This document shows positions 34,764 to 43,542 of a DNA stretch of 64,000 nucleotides, piece after piece (position 1 is the stretch's first letter; each line of letters opens with the position of its first letter). The notes under the pieces are model-generated. The model was given only the letters and a program-made list of their open reading frames with translations. It did not search any database and was not told the DNA's origin. Made by a program: the position numbers and the translations under genes. The stretch comes from Streptomyces rubradiris. GTDB lineage: Bacteria; Actinomycetota; Actinomycetes; Streptomycetales; Streptomycetaceae. The stretch spans positions 3,410,001-3,474,000 of the forward strand of contig NZ_BNEA01000015.1 of assembly GCF_016860525.1 (NCBI RefSeq), given 5' to 3'.

Positions 34764-35035
34764 GCCCGTTCCGGCGTGGCCGGATCCGGTGCCGGCCGGT
34801 CCCTGACACGGCTGTGCGCGACACGACACGGCTGTGCGCGAAACCCCCGTCCGCCCCCGGATCTTTCCCTGACGACGCCCTGCGACCCACGCTCCCGATC
34901 CCCGATCTTTCCCCTGGTCCGGCGGCGCCGCGGCCCGAAGCCTGGAATGCTGGTCTTCCGTAGGACGGCGGGCGGCCGGGGCGGACGCCGCCGTGACGGA
35001 TCGTGCTGGGGGGCCGGAAGATCGTGGAGGACAGG
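34764..35035 (+). other. gap between kinase 2 and its response regulator
   Basis: With the 14-base array the gap between stop and next start is 341 bases. It also holds a 17-base direct repeat GACACGGCTGTGCGCGA at 34805-34821 and 34825-34841, and GATCTTTCCC twice near 34858 and 34905. I see no gene. The regulator probably has a promoter here. Confidence 0.6.
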
Positions 35036-35695
35036 GTGCGGGTGGTCATCGCCGAGGACTCGGTGCTGCTCAGAGAGGGCCTGACCCGGCTGCTGACCGA
35101 CCGCGGGCACGACGTCGTGGCCGGCGTCGGCGACGCGGACGCACTGGTGAAGACCATCGCCGACCTGGACGGCCGGGGCGAGCTGCCGGACGTGGTCGTG
35201 GCGGACGTGCGGATGCCGCCGACGCACACCGACGAGGGCGTCCGGGCGGCCGTGACGCTGCGCCGGGTCCACCCGGGGCTCGGGGTGCTCGTGCTGTCGC
35301 AGTACGTGGAGGAGCGTTACGCCACCGAGCTGCTGGCCGGTTCCAGCCGGGGCGTGGGTTATCTGCTCAAGGACCGGGTCGCGGACGTGCGGGAGTTCGT
35401 CGACGCGGTGGTGCGGGTGGCCGAGGGCGGTACGGCGCTGGACCCGGAGGTGGTCGCGCAGTTGCTGGGCCGCAGCCGCAAGCAGGACGTGCTGGCCGGG
35501 CTGACCCCCCGGGAGCGCGAGGTGCTCGGGCTGATGGCGGAAGGGCGGACGAACTCGGCGATCGCCCGGCAGCTCGTGGTCAGTGACGGCGCCGTGGAGA
35601 AGCACGTCAGCAACATCTTCCTGAAACTCGGCCTGGCCCCGAGCGACGGCGACCACCGGCGCGTGCTGGCCGTCCTCACCTACCTGAACTCCTGA
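35036..35695 (+). CDS. LuxR/NarL-type response regulator
   Basis: A 219-residue regulator. The receiver domain begins RVVIAEDSVLLREGLTRLL with the acidic pair near 8, and the phospho-Asp is in VVVADVRMPP. The C-terminus is a LuxR helix-turn-helix (LTPREREVLGLMAEGRTNSAIARQLVVSDGAVEKHVSNIFLKLGL). I chose GTG 35036 because GGAGG lies five bases before it; GTG codons at 35024 and 35003 are alternatives. It follows two NarL-family kinases in the same direction and is the only regulator beside them. Targets may include the divergent nuo operon or the downstream korAB, but this is inference. Confidence 0.92.
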   Translation: MRVVIAEDSVLLREGLTRLLTDRGHDVVAGVGDADALVKTIADLDGRGELPDVVVADVRMPPTHTDEGVRAAVTLRRVHPGLGVLVLSQYVEERYATELLAGSSRGVGYLLKDRVADVREFVDAVVRVAEGGTALDPEVVAQLLGRSRKQDVLAGLTPREREVLGLMAEGRTNSAIARQLVVSDGAVEKHVSNIFLKLGLAPSDGDHRRVLAVLTYLNS

Positions 35696-35918
35696 GACGG
35701 CCCGCTGTGGCGGAACCCCCTCAAGACGCGCGGAAGCGGTACGAGCGACCCTTCAGCGATGCGGGACATGATGTGAAGCCAGCACGACCGGCTGTCGAAA
35801 TGTCATCCAATCCGCGGTTGGCCCCGGGAAGGCGCCCCTGACCGACGTAGGGTTGATCCTGGGATGGTCCGTGGGACGACCAGGCCCCGGACAGCCGCCT
35901 CGAAGGAGGTCCAGTTCA

Positions 35919-37839
35919 GTGACCAGCCAGGTCAGCAGCCCAGCGGAGCAGACCGACGGAACCGTCGTGGGAGAGCAGCGCAAACCGGGCGACGCGAAGG
36001 ACGTACGGCGCCTGGACCGGGTGATCATCCGGTTCGCGGGGGACTCGGGTGACGGCATGCAGCTCACCGGAGACCGGTTCACCTCGGAGACCGCTTCTTT
36101 CGGCAACGACCTCTCCACGCTCCCCAACTTCCCCGCCGAGATCCGTGCCCCCGCCGGCACGCTGCCCGGGGTGTCGTCCTTCCAGCTCCACTTCGCCGAC
36201 CACGACATCCTCACCCCCGGGGACGCGCCGAACGTCCTGGTGGCGATGAACCCGGCCGCCCTGAAGGCGAACGTGGGCGATCTGCCGCGCGGCGCCGAGA
36301 TCATCGTCAACACCGACGAGTTCACCAAGCGCGCCCTGCAGAAGGTCGGCTATGACAGCGACCCGCTGCACGACGGCTCGCTCGACGGCTACCACCTCCA
36401 CCCCGTGCCGCTGACCACGCTGACCGTGGAGGCGCTGAAGGAGTTCGACCTCTCCCGCAAGGAGGCCGAGCGCAGCAAGAACATGTTCGCGCTGGGCCTG
36501 CTGTCGTGGATGTACCACCGGCCCACCGAGGGCACCGAGAAGTTCCTGAAGTCGAAGTTCGCGAAGAAGCCCGAGATCATGGCGGCGAACATCGCGGCGT
36601 TCCGGGCGGGCTGGAACTTCGGTGAGACCACGGAGGACTTCGCGGTCTCCTACGAGGTCGCGCCGGCCGCCAAGGCCTTCCCGGTGGGCACCTACCGCAA
36701 CATCTCCGGCAACCTCGCCCTGGCCTACGGCCTGATCGCCGCCTCCCGCCAGGCGGACCTGCCGCTGTTCCTGGGCTCGTACCCGATCACCCCGGCCTCG
36801 GACATCCTGCACGAGCTGTCCCGGCACAAGAACTTCGGGGTGCGCACCTTCCAGGCCGAGGACGAGATCGCCGGCATCGGCGCGGCGCTGGGCGCGGCCT
36901 TCGGCGGCTCCCTGGCGGTGACGACCACCTCCGGGCCCGGTGTCGCCCTCAAGAGCGAGACGATCGGCCTGGCGGTCTCCCTGGAGCTGCCGCTGCTGGT
37001 GGTGGACATCCAGCGCGGCGGCCCCTCCACGGGTCTGCCGACCAAGACGGAGCAGGCCGACCTGCTCCAGGCGATGTACGGGCGCAACGGCGAGGCGCCG
37101 GTGCCGGTGGTCGCCCCGCGCACCCCGGCGGACTGCTTCGACGCGGCCCTGGAGGCGGCGCGGATCGCGCTGACGTACCGCACGCCGGTGATGCTGCTGT
37201 CGGACGGCTACCTGGCCAACGGCTCCGAGCCGTGGCGCATCCCGGAGCTGGAGGAACTGCCCGACCTCAAGGTCCGGTTCGCGCAGGGCCCGAACCACAC
37301 GCTGGCCGACGGCACCGAGGTGTTCTGGCCGTACAAGCGGGACCCGCAGACCCTGGCCCGGCCGTGGGCGATCCCGGGTACCCCGGGTCTGGAGCACCGC
37401 ATCGGCGGCATCGAGAAGCAGGACGGCACGGGCAACATCTCCTACGACCCGGCCAACCACGACTTCATGGTCCGCACCCGGCAGGCCAAGATCGACGGCA
37501 TCGACGTCCCCGACATCGAGGTCGACGACCCGCACGGCGCGAAGACCCTCGTCCTGGGCTGGGGCTCCACCTACGGCCCGATCACGGCGGCGGTACGGCG
37601 GCTGCGGGCGGCCGGCGAGTCGATCGCCCAGGCCCATCTGCGCCACCTCAACCCCTTCCCGCGCAACCTCGGCACGGTCCTCAAGGGCTACGACAGGGTG
37701 GTGATCCCCGAGATGAACCTCGGGCAGCTCGCGACCCTGATCCGGGCGAAGTACCTGGTCGACGCCCACTCCTACAACCAGGTCAACGGCATGCCGTTCA
37801 AGGCGGAACAGCTCGCCGCGGCGCTGAAGGAGGCCATCG

Positions 37840-37847
<8 letters not shown>
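35919..37847 (+). CDS. korA: 2-oxoglutarate:ferredoxin oxidoreductase, alpha subunit
   Basis: A 642-residue subunit of the enzyme that oxidatively decarboxylates 2-oxoglutarate to succinyl-CoA while reducing ferredoxin. The gamma domain is fused at the N-terminus (VIIRFAGDSGDGMQLTGDRF) ahead of the alpha pyrimidine-binding domain (GSYPITPASDILHELSRHK, FQAEDEIAGIGAALGAAFGG, TTTSGPGVALKSE, QRGGPSTGLPTKTEQADL). GTG 35919 is the start, with AAGGAGGT at good spacing. korB overlaps its 3' end by eight bases. Confidence 0.94.
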
Positions 37848-38901
<1,054 letters not shown>

Positions 38902-38914
38902 CCCGCCCGCCGAT

Positions 38915-39346
38915 TCACGAGGCCCGGGACCGGACGTCCCGGGCCTCGTCGTATGCCCGGCCGGCGTCCCGGGCCTCGTCGTACGCCCGGCGGGCGGCCT
39001 CGACCCGGTCCATGCGCTCGTGGGTCCACCGGGCGAGGGCCCGCACCTGCTCCGCCGCCTCGCGGCCGAGAGCGGTGAGCGAGTAGTCGACGCGGGGCGG
39101 GATGACCGGCTTGGCGTCGCGGTGCACCAGGCCGTCGCGCTCCAGGGTCTGGAGGGTCTGGGTGAGCATCTTCTCGCTGACGGTCCGGCCGGAGCCGCCG
39201 ACCGCCCGGCGCAGCTCGCTGAACCGGTACGACCGCTCCAGCAGCTCGATCAGGACGAGCACGCCCCAGCGGCTGGTGACGTGCTCCAGTACCAGGCGGT
39301 GGGGGCACAGCGCCTCCACGTCCGCCCCACGATTACTTACCGGCAT
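38915..39346 (-). CDS. HxlR family winged-helix regulator
   Basis: A 143-residue regulator with the HxlR winged helix: CPHRLVLEHVTSRWGVLVLIELLERSYRFSELRRAVGG, then SEKMLTQTLQTLERDGLVHRDAKPVIPPRVDYSLTALG. It has a single cysteine (Cys14) at the position used for redox or aldehyde sensing in many HxlR proteins. The C-terminus carries a duplicated RAYDEARD encoded by a 25-base DNA repeat. It is divergent from a NAD(P)-binding oxidoreductase gene, the classical HxlR arrangement, and probably controls it. Confidence 0.9.
   Translation of the reverse strand: MPVSNRGADVEALCPHRLVLEHVTSRWGVLVLIELLERSYRFSELRRAVGGSGRTVSEKMLTQTLQTLERDGLVHRDAKPVIPPRVDYSLTALGREAAEQVRALARWTHERMDRVEAARRAYDEARDAGRAYDEARDVRSRAS
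38917..38949. terminator. korB terminator embedded in the hxlR 3' coding end
   Basis: ACGAGGCCCGGGAC (38917-38930) pairs perfectly with GTCCCGGGCCTCGT (38936-38949) over a five-base loop. It starts 16 bases after the korB stop and lies almost wholly inside the last codons of the convergent hxlR-type gene. Confidence 0.75.
38936..38990. repeat. 25-base direct repeat inside hxlR
   Basis: GTCCCGGGCCTCGTCGTA(T/C)GCCCGG occurs at 38936-38960 and 38966-38990, differing at one base. The first copy includes the 3' arm of the terminator. Translation gives the repeated RAYDEARD at the protein C-terminus. Confidence 0.85.
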
Positions 39347-39349
39347 GCC

Positions 39350-39374
39350 AGTACCTTACTTCAAAGTGGGTACT
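39350..39374. promoter_or_regulatory. probable HxlR operator
   Basis: AGTACC (39350-39355) and GGTACT (39369-39374) flank ACTT-CA-AAGT (39358-39367), giving a nested near-symmetric 25-base element four bases upstream of the hxlR start, between the divergent genes. Confidence 0.6.
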
Positions 39375-39441
39375 TTCTCATCCACAGCGCTTCCCGTACG
39401 GTCAGTGTCATCAGGACATCGACCCCAAGGAGCGGGAAACC

Positions 39442-40296
39442 ATGAGCATCGTCGTCACCGGAGCCACCGGACACCTCGGCCGTCATGTCGTGGCGCAGTT
39501 GCTGGAGAAGGTCCCGGCGGAGCGGATCACCGCCGTCGTGCGGGACGCGGCGAAGGGCGCCGACCTCGCCGCGCGGGGCGTGCGGCTGGCCGTCGCCGAC
39601 TACAACGCGCCCGAGACCCTGGACGGCCTGTTCGCAGCCGGCGACAAGGTCCTGCTGATCTCCGGCAGCGAGGTCGACAAGGACCGGGTGGCACAGCACA
39701 CGGCCGTCATCGACGCGGCCAAGGCGGCCGGCGTGGCGCTGCTCGCCTACACCAGCGCGCCGGGCACCCTGACGGCCGCGCTGGCGGCCGACCACCGGGC
39801 GACCGAGAAGGTACTGCTCGCCTCCGGCCTGCCCTACACCCTGCTGCGCAACGGCTGGTACCACGAGAACTACACCGAGCACCTGGCGCCGGTGCTGGAG
39901 CACGGCGCGGTCGTGCAGGCCGCCGGCGACGGCCGGGTCTCCTCGGCCGCCCGCGCCGACTACGCCGCCGCCGCGGTCGCGGTGCTGACCGGCGAGGGCC
40001 ACGAGAACGCCACCTACGAGCTGGGCGGCGACGAGGCGTGGAGCTTCGCCGAGTACGCGGCCGAGCTGAGCCGGCAGACCGGCCGGGAGATCGTGTACCG
40101 GCAGGTCTCGGTGGCGGACCTCACCGGCATCCTCACCGGTGCCGGGCTGCCCGCGCCGGTGGCCGCGATCCTCGCCGGCGTGGACGCCTCGATCGCCGAA
40201 GGCGAGCTGGTCGTCCCCTCCGGCGACCTGTCCCGGCTGATCGGCCGCCCCACCACTCCGCTGGCCGAGGCCGTCACGGCCGCGCTGAAGAACTGA
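39442..40296 (+). CDS. NAD(P)H:quinone oxidoreductase 2-like (QorB/NmrA family)
   Basis: A 284-residue Rossmann oxidoreductase resembling QorB. It has SIVVTGATGHLGRHVVAQLL with the dinucleotide GATGxxG, ITAVVRDAAKGADLAARG, LLISGSEVDKDRVAQH, LPYTLLRNGWYHENYTEHL and a C-terminal helical domain. Such proteins reduce quinones or azo compounds with NADPH, and several are under HxlR control. The ATG at 39442 has AAGGAG before it. It is divergent from the hxlR gene across a probable operator. Confidence 0.87.
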   Translation: MSIVVTGATGHLGRHVVAQLLEKVPAERITAVVRDAAKGADLAARGVRLAVADYNAPETLDGLFAAGDKVLLISGSEVDKDRVAQHTAVIDAAKAAGVALLAYTSAPGTLTAALAADHRATEKVLLASGLPYTLLRNGWYHENYTEHLAPVLEHGAVVQAAGDGRVSSAARADYAAAAVAVLTGEGHENATYELGGDEAWSFAEYAAELSRQTGREIVYRQVSVADLTGILTGAGLPAPVAAILAGVDASIAEGELVVPSGDLSRLIGRPTTPLAEAVTAALKN

Positions 40297-40311
40297 CCCG
40301 GCCGACCGACT

Positions 40312-40412
40312 TGACCGAAGGGACGGCCTGACCGAAGGGACGGCCTGGCCGAAGGGCCGACCCGCCAAAAGGCCGACCTGACCAAAAGGCCGACCTGACC
40401 GAAGGGCCTGCT
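40312..40412. repeat. six tandem copies of a 17-base unit
   Basis: TGACCGAAGGGACGGCC (40312, 40329), TGGCCGAAGGGCCGACC (40346), a 16-base variant (40363), TGACCAAAAGGCCGACC (40379) and TGACCGAAGGGCCTGCT (40396). The array follows the oxidoreductase stop by 15 bases and is non-coding. Confidence 0.85.
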
Positions 40413-40533
40413 CAGCCGTCCCACCCTCCCCTGTCATGAGCGTATGACGAAACGAACATGACACCGGAGGGTGTCCGGCGCTACCTTCGTGCTCGCGCGT
40501 CCGCACGGGCGCGCGAGCGAGAGGGAGGGGCCG

Positions 40534-41490
40534 GTGGCCGGGAAATCCGAGGGTGAGCACCGAATAGGCCTGCTGAACGGCTTCGCCGCCTACGGGATGT
40601 GGGGCCTGGTGCCCCTGTTCTGGCCCCTGCTGAAACCGGCCGGGGCCATGGAGATCCTCGCCCACCGCATGGTGTGGTCCCTGGCGGTGGTCGCCGTCGC
40701 GCTGCTCTGCGTGCGCCGCTGGGCCTGGGCCGGACAGCTGCTGCGCCAGCCCCGGCGGCTCGGTCTGGTCGCCGTGGCGGCCGCCGTGATCACCGTCAAC
40801 TGGGGCGTGTACATCTGGGCGGTCAACGCGGGCCACGTCGTGGAGGCCTCGCTGGGCTACTTCATCAACCCGCTGGTCACCATCGCGATGGGCGTGCTGA
40901 TCCTGAAGGAGCGGCTGCGGCCCGCGCAGTGGGTGGCGGTCGCGGTCGGCCTCGCCGCCGTCGTCGTCCTCACCGTCGGCTACGGCCGCCCGCCGTGGAT
41001 CTCGCTCTGCCTCGCCTTGTCCTTCGCCACCTACGGGCTGGTGAAGAAGAAGGTCGACCTCGGCGGGGTGGAGTCGCTGGCCGCCGAGACCGCGATCCAG
41101 TTCCTGCCGGCGCTGGGCTATCTGATCTGGCTGGCCGCGCAGGGGGACGCCACGTTCGCGGCCGAGGGCGCCGGACACGCCGCCCTGCTCGCCTCCACCG
41201 GCCTGGTCACCGCCGTGCCGCTGGTCTGCTTCGGCGCGGCGGCGATCCGCGTGCCGCTGTCCACGCTGGGCCTGTTGCAGTACCTGGCCCCGGTCTTCCA
41301 GTTCCTGCTCGGCATCCTGTACTTCCACGAGGCCATGCCGGCCGAGCGGTGGGCCGGGTTCGCGCTGGTCTGGCTGGCGCTGGTGCTGCTCACGGCCGAC
41401 GCGCTGCGCTTCTCCCGGCGCCCGCGCCCGCTCTCCGTACCGGCGCCCCGCACCACCGAGGCGCCCGCGTCGGCACCCGCGGACGCCTGA
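40534..41490 (+). CDS. rarD: EamA family transporter RarD
   Basis: A 318-residue membrane protein of the drug/metabolite transporter superfamily with about ten spans in two repeated halves. GLLNGFAAYGMWGLVPLFWPLLKPAGAMEILAHRMVWS and NWGVYIWAVNAGHVVEASLGYFINPLV are the RarD signatures. GTG 40534 is the start, with GGGAGGGG upstream. RarD was named for chloramphenicol sensitivity in Pseudomonas, but its natural substrate is not established. Confidence 0.9.
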   Translation: MAGKSEGEHRIGLLNGFAAYGMWGLVPLFWPLLKPAGAMEILAHRMVWSLAVVAVALLCVRRWAWAGQLLRQPRRLGLVAVAAAVITVNWGVYIWAVNAGHVVEASLGYFINPLVTIAMGVLILKERLRPAQWVAVAVGLAAVVVLTVGYGRPPWISLCLALSFATYGLVKKKVDLGGVESLAAETAIQFLPALGYLIWLAAQGDATFAAEGAGHAALLASTGLVTAVPLVCFGAAAIRVPLSTLGLLQYLAPVFQFLLGILYFHEAMPAERWAGFALVWLALVLLTADALRFSRRPRPLSVPAPRTTEAPASAPADA

Positions 41491-41500
41491 CCCGCGAGTA

Positions 41501-41577
41501 CTACGGGTAGTACGGGCACCTCAGGTACTACCTGCCGGCCCTACGGGTCCTACGGGTACTACGGGTCCTACGGGCAG
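41501..41577. repeat. 9-base repeats (TACGGGTNN) between convergent genes
   Basis: TACGGG recurs at 41502, 41511, 41542, 41551, 41560 and 41569; the last four form a perfect 9-base-period array. A GGTACTACC palindrome-like element lies at 41524-41532. The array fills the 99-base gap between the convergent rarD and the 374-residue gene. Confidence 0.8.
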
Positions 41578-41589
41578 GTGCCGGGGCGA

Positions 41590-42714
41590 TCAGCCCTGTG
41601 CCGCCTTCGCCGCGCGGTCCGTCAGACGGATCATGCGGGCGCGGGCGGCCTCCAGCGGGCGGGGATCGTCCGCGGCGGGGCCCGGCTCGGCGCCGAGGTC
41701 CGTCCACAGGCCGATCAGGTCACGGCCCAGCCGCAGGCCCTCCTCGGGGTCGCGCACCGCACGCCAGGCGGTCGCCGCGCTCTGCAGGTTGCCGTAGGCG
41801 GCCTGGCCGTCCCCGGCCTGGCGGCGCAGCCCGGCCAGCTCCAGCGACAGCCGGCAGGCGCGCACCGGATCGTCCGCCAGGTAGGCGATGTAGGCGGACA
41901 GCTCGCGCACGTGCAGCACCTCGGCGTGGTGCGGGCCGAACACGGCGGAGGCCTCGGCGAGTGTCCGCTCGGCCAGTTCCGCCGCCGCGTCGACCCGGCC
42001 CGCGCGCACGGCCTCGTTGATCCGGCCCAGCGGCTCGGCGAGCAGCTCCGCGCCCTCGGCGGTCTCGGTCAGCGGCCCGTCCCCGAGCACCTCCTCGGCG
42101 ACCGCGTCGAAGCCATGGGCCGGCGTCTGCGCGGGGGCGGGCTCGTCGTAGGGAAGCCCCAAGCCCAAGGCCGTACCGGCACTCGTGCCCGCGCCCGAGG
42201 CCGTGCCCGTGCTCGTACCCGCGCCCGAGGCCGTACCCGTGCCCATTCCCATGCCTGAGGCCGTACGCGCACCCGCACCCGCACCCGTACCCGCGCCCCG
42301 CGTGCCGGCGGTCGCGGGCCGCGCGTCCGGTGCCGGCGGAGGGCCGGACGGGCCGGCCGGCGCCTGCGGGGCTCCCGGCCCGGTGGGTGCCGCGGCGGCC
42401 GTGTCCGGTGTCCGGGGCGCCGTCAGCCGGACCGGTTCCCCGGTCACCCGGCTGGAGCCGTCGGCCGAGACCTCCAGGGGCACCACACAGCCCGCGAGGT
42501 CGTCGTGGACCGTGGCCTGTATGGGCGCCCCGACGCTGATGGCCAGGCTCTGGAGGCGGTTCAGGACGGCCTGCTGGATCTCCTCGCCGGGCGCAGCGGC
42601 GACCGGTACCCCGTCCACGGAGGCGTTCCCCGGGCCGTACACCCGGACGGGCACCGCCGCCGGGTACCCCACGGTCCGCGGCGCCCGCTTCTTCTCGAAG
42701 CTGAGTCCAGCCAT
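41590..42714 (-). CDS. hypothetical protein with Gly/Thr-rich repeats and TPR-like C-terminus
   Basis: A 374-residue protein of unknown function. Residues 1-100 are a compact domain (MAGLSFEKKRAPRTVGYPAAVPVRVYG, VLNRLQSLAISVGAPIQATVHDD). Residues about 105-185 are Pro/Ala/Gly linker with GTGTASGAGTSTGTASGAG repeats. The last 160 residues are helical and TPR-like (AELAERTLAEASAVFGPHHAEVLHVRELSAYIAYLADDP). The ATG at 42714 was preferred over an Arg-rich upstream extension. I see no signal peptide or membrane segment. It is divergent from an FMN reductase gene. Confidence 0.72.
   Translation of the reverse strand: MAGLSFEKKRAPRTVGYPAAVPVRVYGPGNASVDGVPVAAAPGEEIQQAVLNRLQSLAISVGAPIQATVHDDLAGCVVPLEVSADGSSRVTGEPVRLTAPRTPDTAAAAPTGPGAPQAPAGPSGPPPAPDARPATAGTRGAGTGAGAGARTASGMGMGTGTASGAGTSTGTASGAGTSAGTALGLGLPYDEPAPAQTPAHGFDAVAEEVLGDGPLTETAEGAELLAEPLGRINEAVRAGRVDAAAELAERTLAEASAVFGPHHAEVLHVRELSAYIAYLADDPVRACRLSLELAGLRRQAGDGQAAYGNLQSAATAWRAVRDPEEGLRLGRDLIGLWTDLGAEPGPAADDPRPLEAARARMIRLTDRAAKAAQG
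42170..42300. repeat. degenerate repeats encoding GTGTASGAG
   Basis: CCCGAGGCCGT(G/A)CCCGTGC and related units repeat several times within the linker of the 374-residue gene; read on the minus strand they give Gly-Thr-Ala-Ser-Gly runs. Confidence 0.7.
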
Positions 42715-42852
42715 CGGTGCCCCTCCACTCCCCCGGCGTCGCGATCCGGTCCTACGCATCCTGTCCACCAGTGTGTCGGCTGCCCACGGCTGCCGGGTCA
42801 CCGCGACGTCACAGCCTCGCACCAGCGACCCCTGGCGCCAGTTGGATGCGTG

Positions 42853-42865
42853 TGCATAAAATGCA
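42853..42865. promoter_or_regulatory. TGCAT-AAA-ATGCA inverted repeat in a divergent promoter region
   Basis: A perfect 5-bp inverted repeat around AAA, AT-rich against the surroundings, 47 bases upstream of the FMN reductase start and between two divergent genes. It could be an operator or overlap a promoter; nothing identifies the regulator. Confidence 0.35.
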
Positions 42866-42911
42866 TGCGCACCTTGTTCGTTGGTCCGACCTGACGCACC
42901 TGGGGGATCTC

Positions 42912-43508
42912 ATGAGCCGTCGCTTTCTCTTCGTCCTGGGCAGCGCCCGCGCCGAGGGCAACACCGAGCTGCTGGCCCGCCGGGCCGCCGAGCGGCTCCC
43001 CGCCGACGTCGAACAGCGCTGGATCGACCTCGCCGAGCAGCCGCTGCCCGACTTCGAGGACCTGCGGCACGACAGCGACCACGTACGGCCGCCGTCCAGC
43101 ACCCCGACCGGACTGCTGCTGGACGCCACGCTCGCGGCCACGGACATCGTGATCGCCTCGCCGGTGTACTGGTACTCGGTCTCCGCCCAGACCAAGCGCT
43201 ACCTGGATCACTGGTCCGGCTGGCTGCGCATCCCGGGCCTCGACTTCAAGGCGAGGATGGCCGGCCGCACCCTCTGGGGCGTCGCCGCACTCGCCGACGA
43301 GGAGCTGTCCGTGGCCGACCCGTACGCCGGCACTTTGCGCAACTCGGCCGCCTACATGGGGATGCGGTTCGGCGGGGTCCTGCTGGGCAGCGGCAGCAAG
43401 CCGGGCGACGTCCTGAACGACACCGGGGCGCTGACGCGCGCCGAGACCTTCTTCGCGCAGGACGCGCCCCTCGCGCGCTTCCCGTACGAGACGGTCGGCG
43501 CCGTCTGA
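42912..43508 (+). CDS. NAD(P)H-dependent FMN reductase family protein
   Basis: A 198-residue flavodoxin-like protein: RRFLFVLGSARAEGNTELLARRAAE with the FMN phosphate loop, ATDIVIASPVYWYSVSAQTKRYLDHW (the conserved SPVYW flavin loop), and GRTLWGVAAL. It is probably a quinone or FMN reductase. The ATG at 42912 (MSRRFLFV) is the start; the codons upstream are not family-like. It is convergent with an ABC permease gene across a terminator. Confidence 0.87.
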   Translation: MSRRFLFVLGSARAEGNTELLARRAAERLPADVEQRWIDLAEQPLPDFEDLRHDSDHVRPPSSTPTGLLLDATLAATDIVIASPVYWYSVSAQTKRYLDHWSGWLRIPGLDFKARMAGRTLWGVAALADEELSVADPYAGTLRNSAAYMGMRFGGVLLGSGSKPGDVLNDTGALTRAETFFAQDAPLARFPYETVGAV

Positions 43509-43520
43509 CCCCGCGCCGCC

Positions 43521-43542
43521 GGCCGCCCGCCCGCGGGCGGCC
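43521..43542. terminator. bidirectional terminator
   Basis: GGCCGCCC (43521-43528) pairs perfectly with GGGCGGCC (43535-43542) between the convergent FMN reductase and ABC permease genes. Confidence 0.65.

Noticed and set aside
40312..40412. CRISPR array
   Set aside because: Units are contiguous 17-mers with no spacers, and there are no cas genes in the window.
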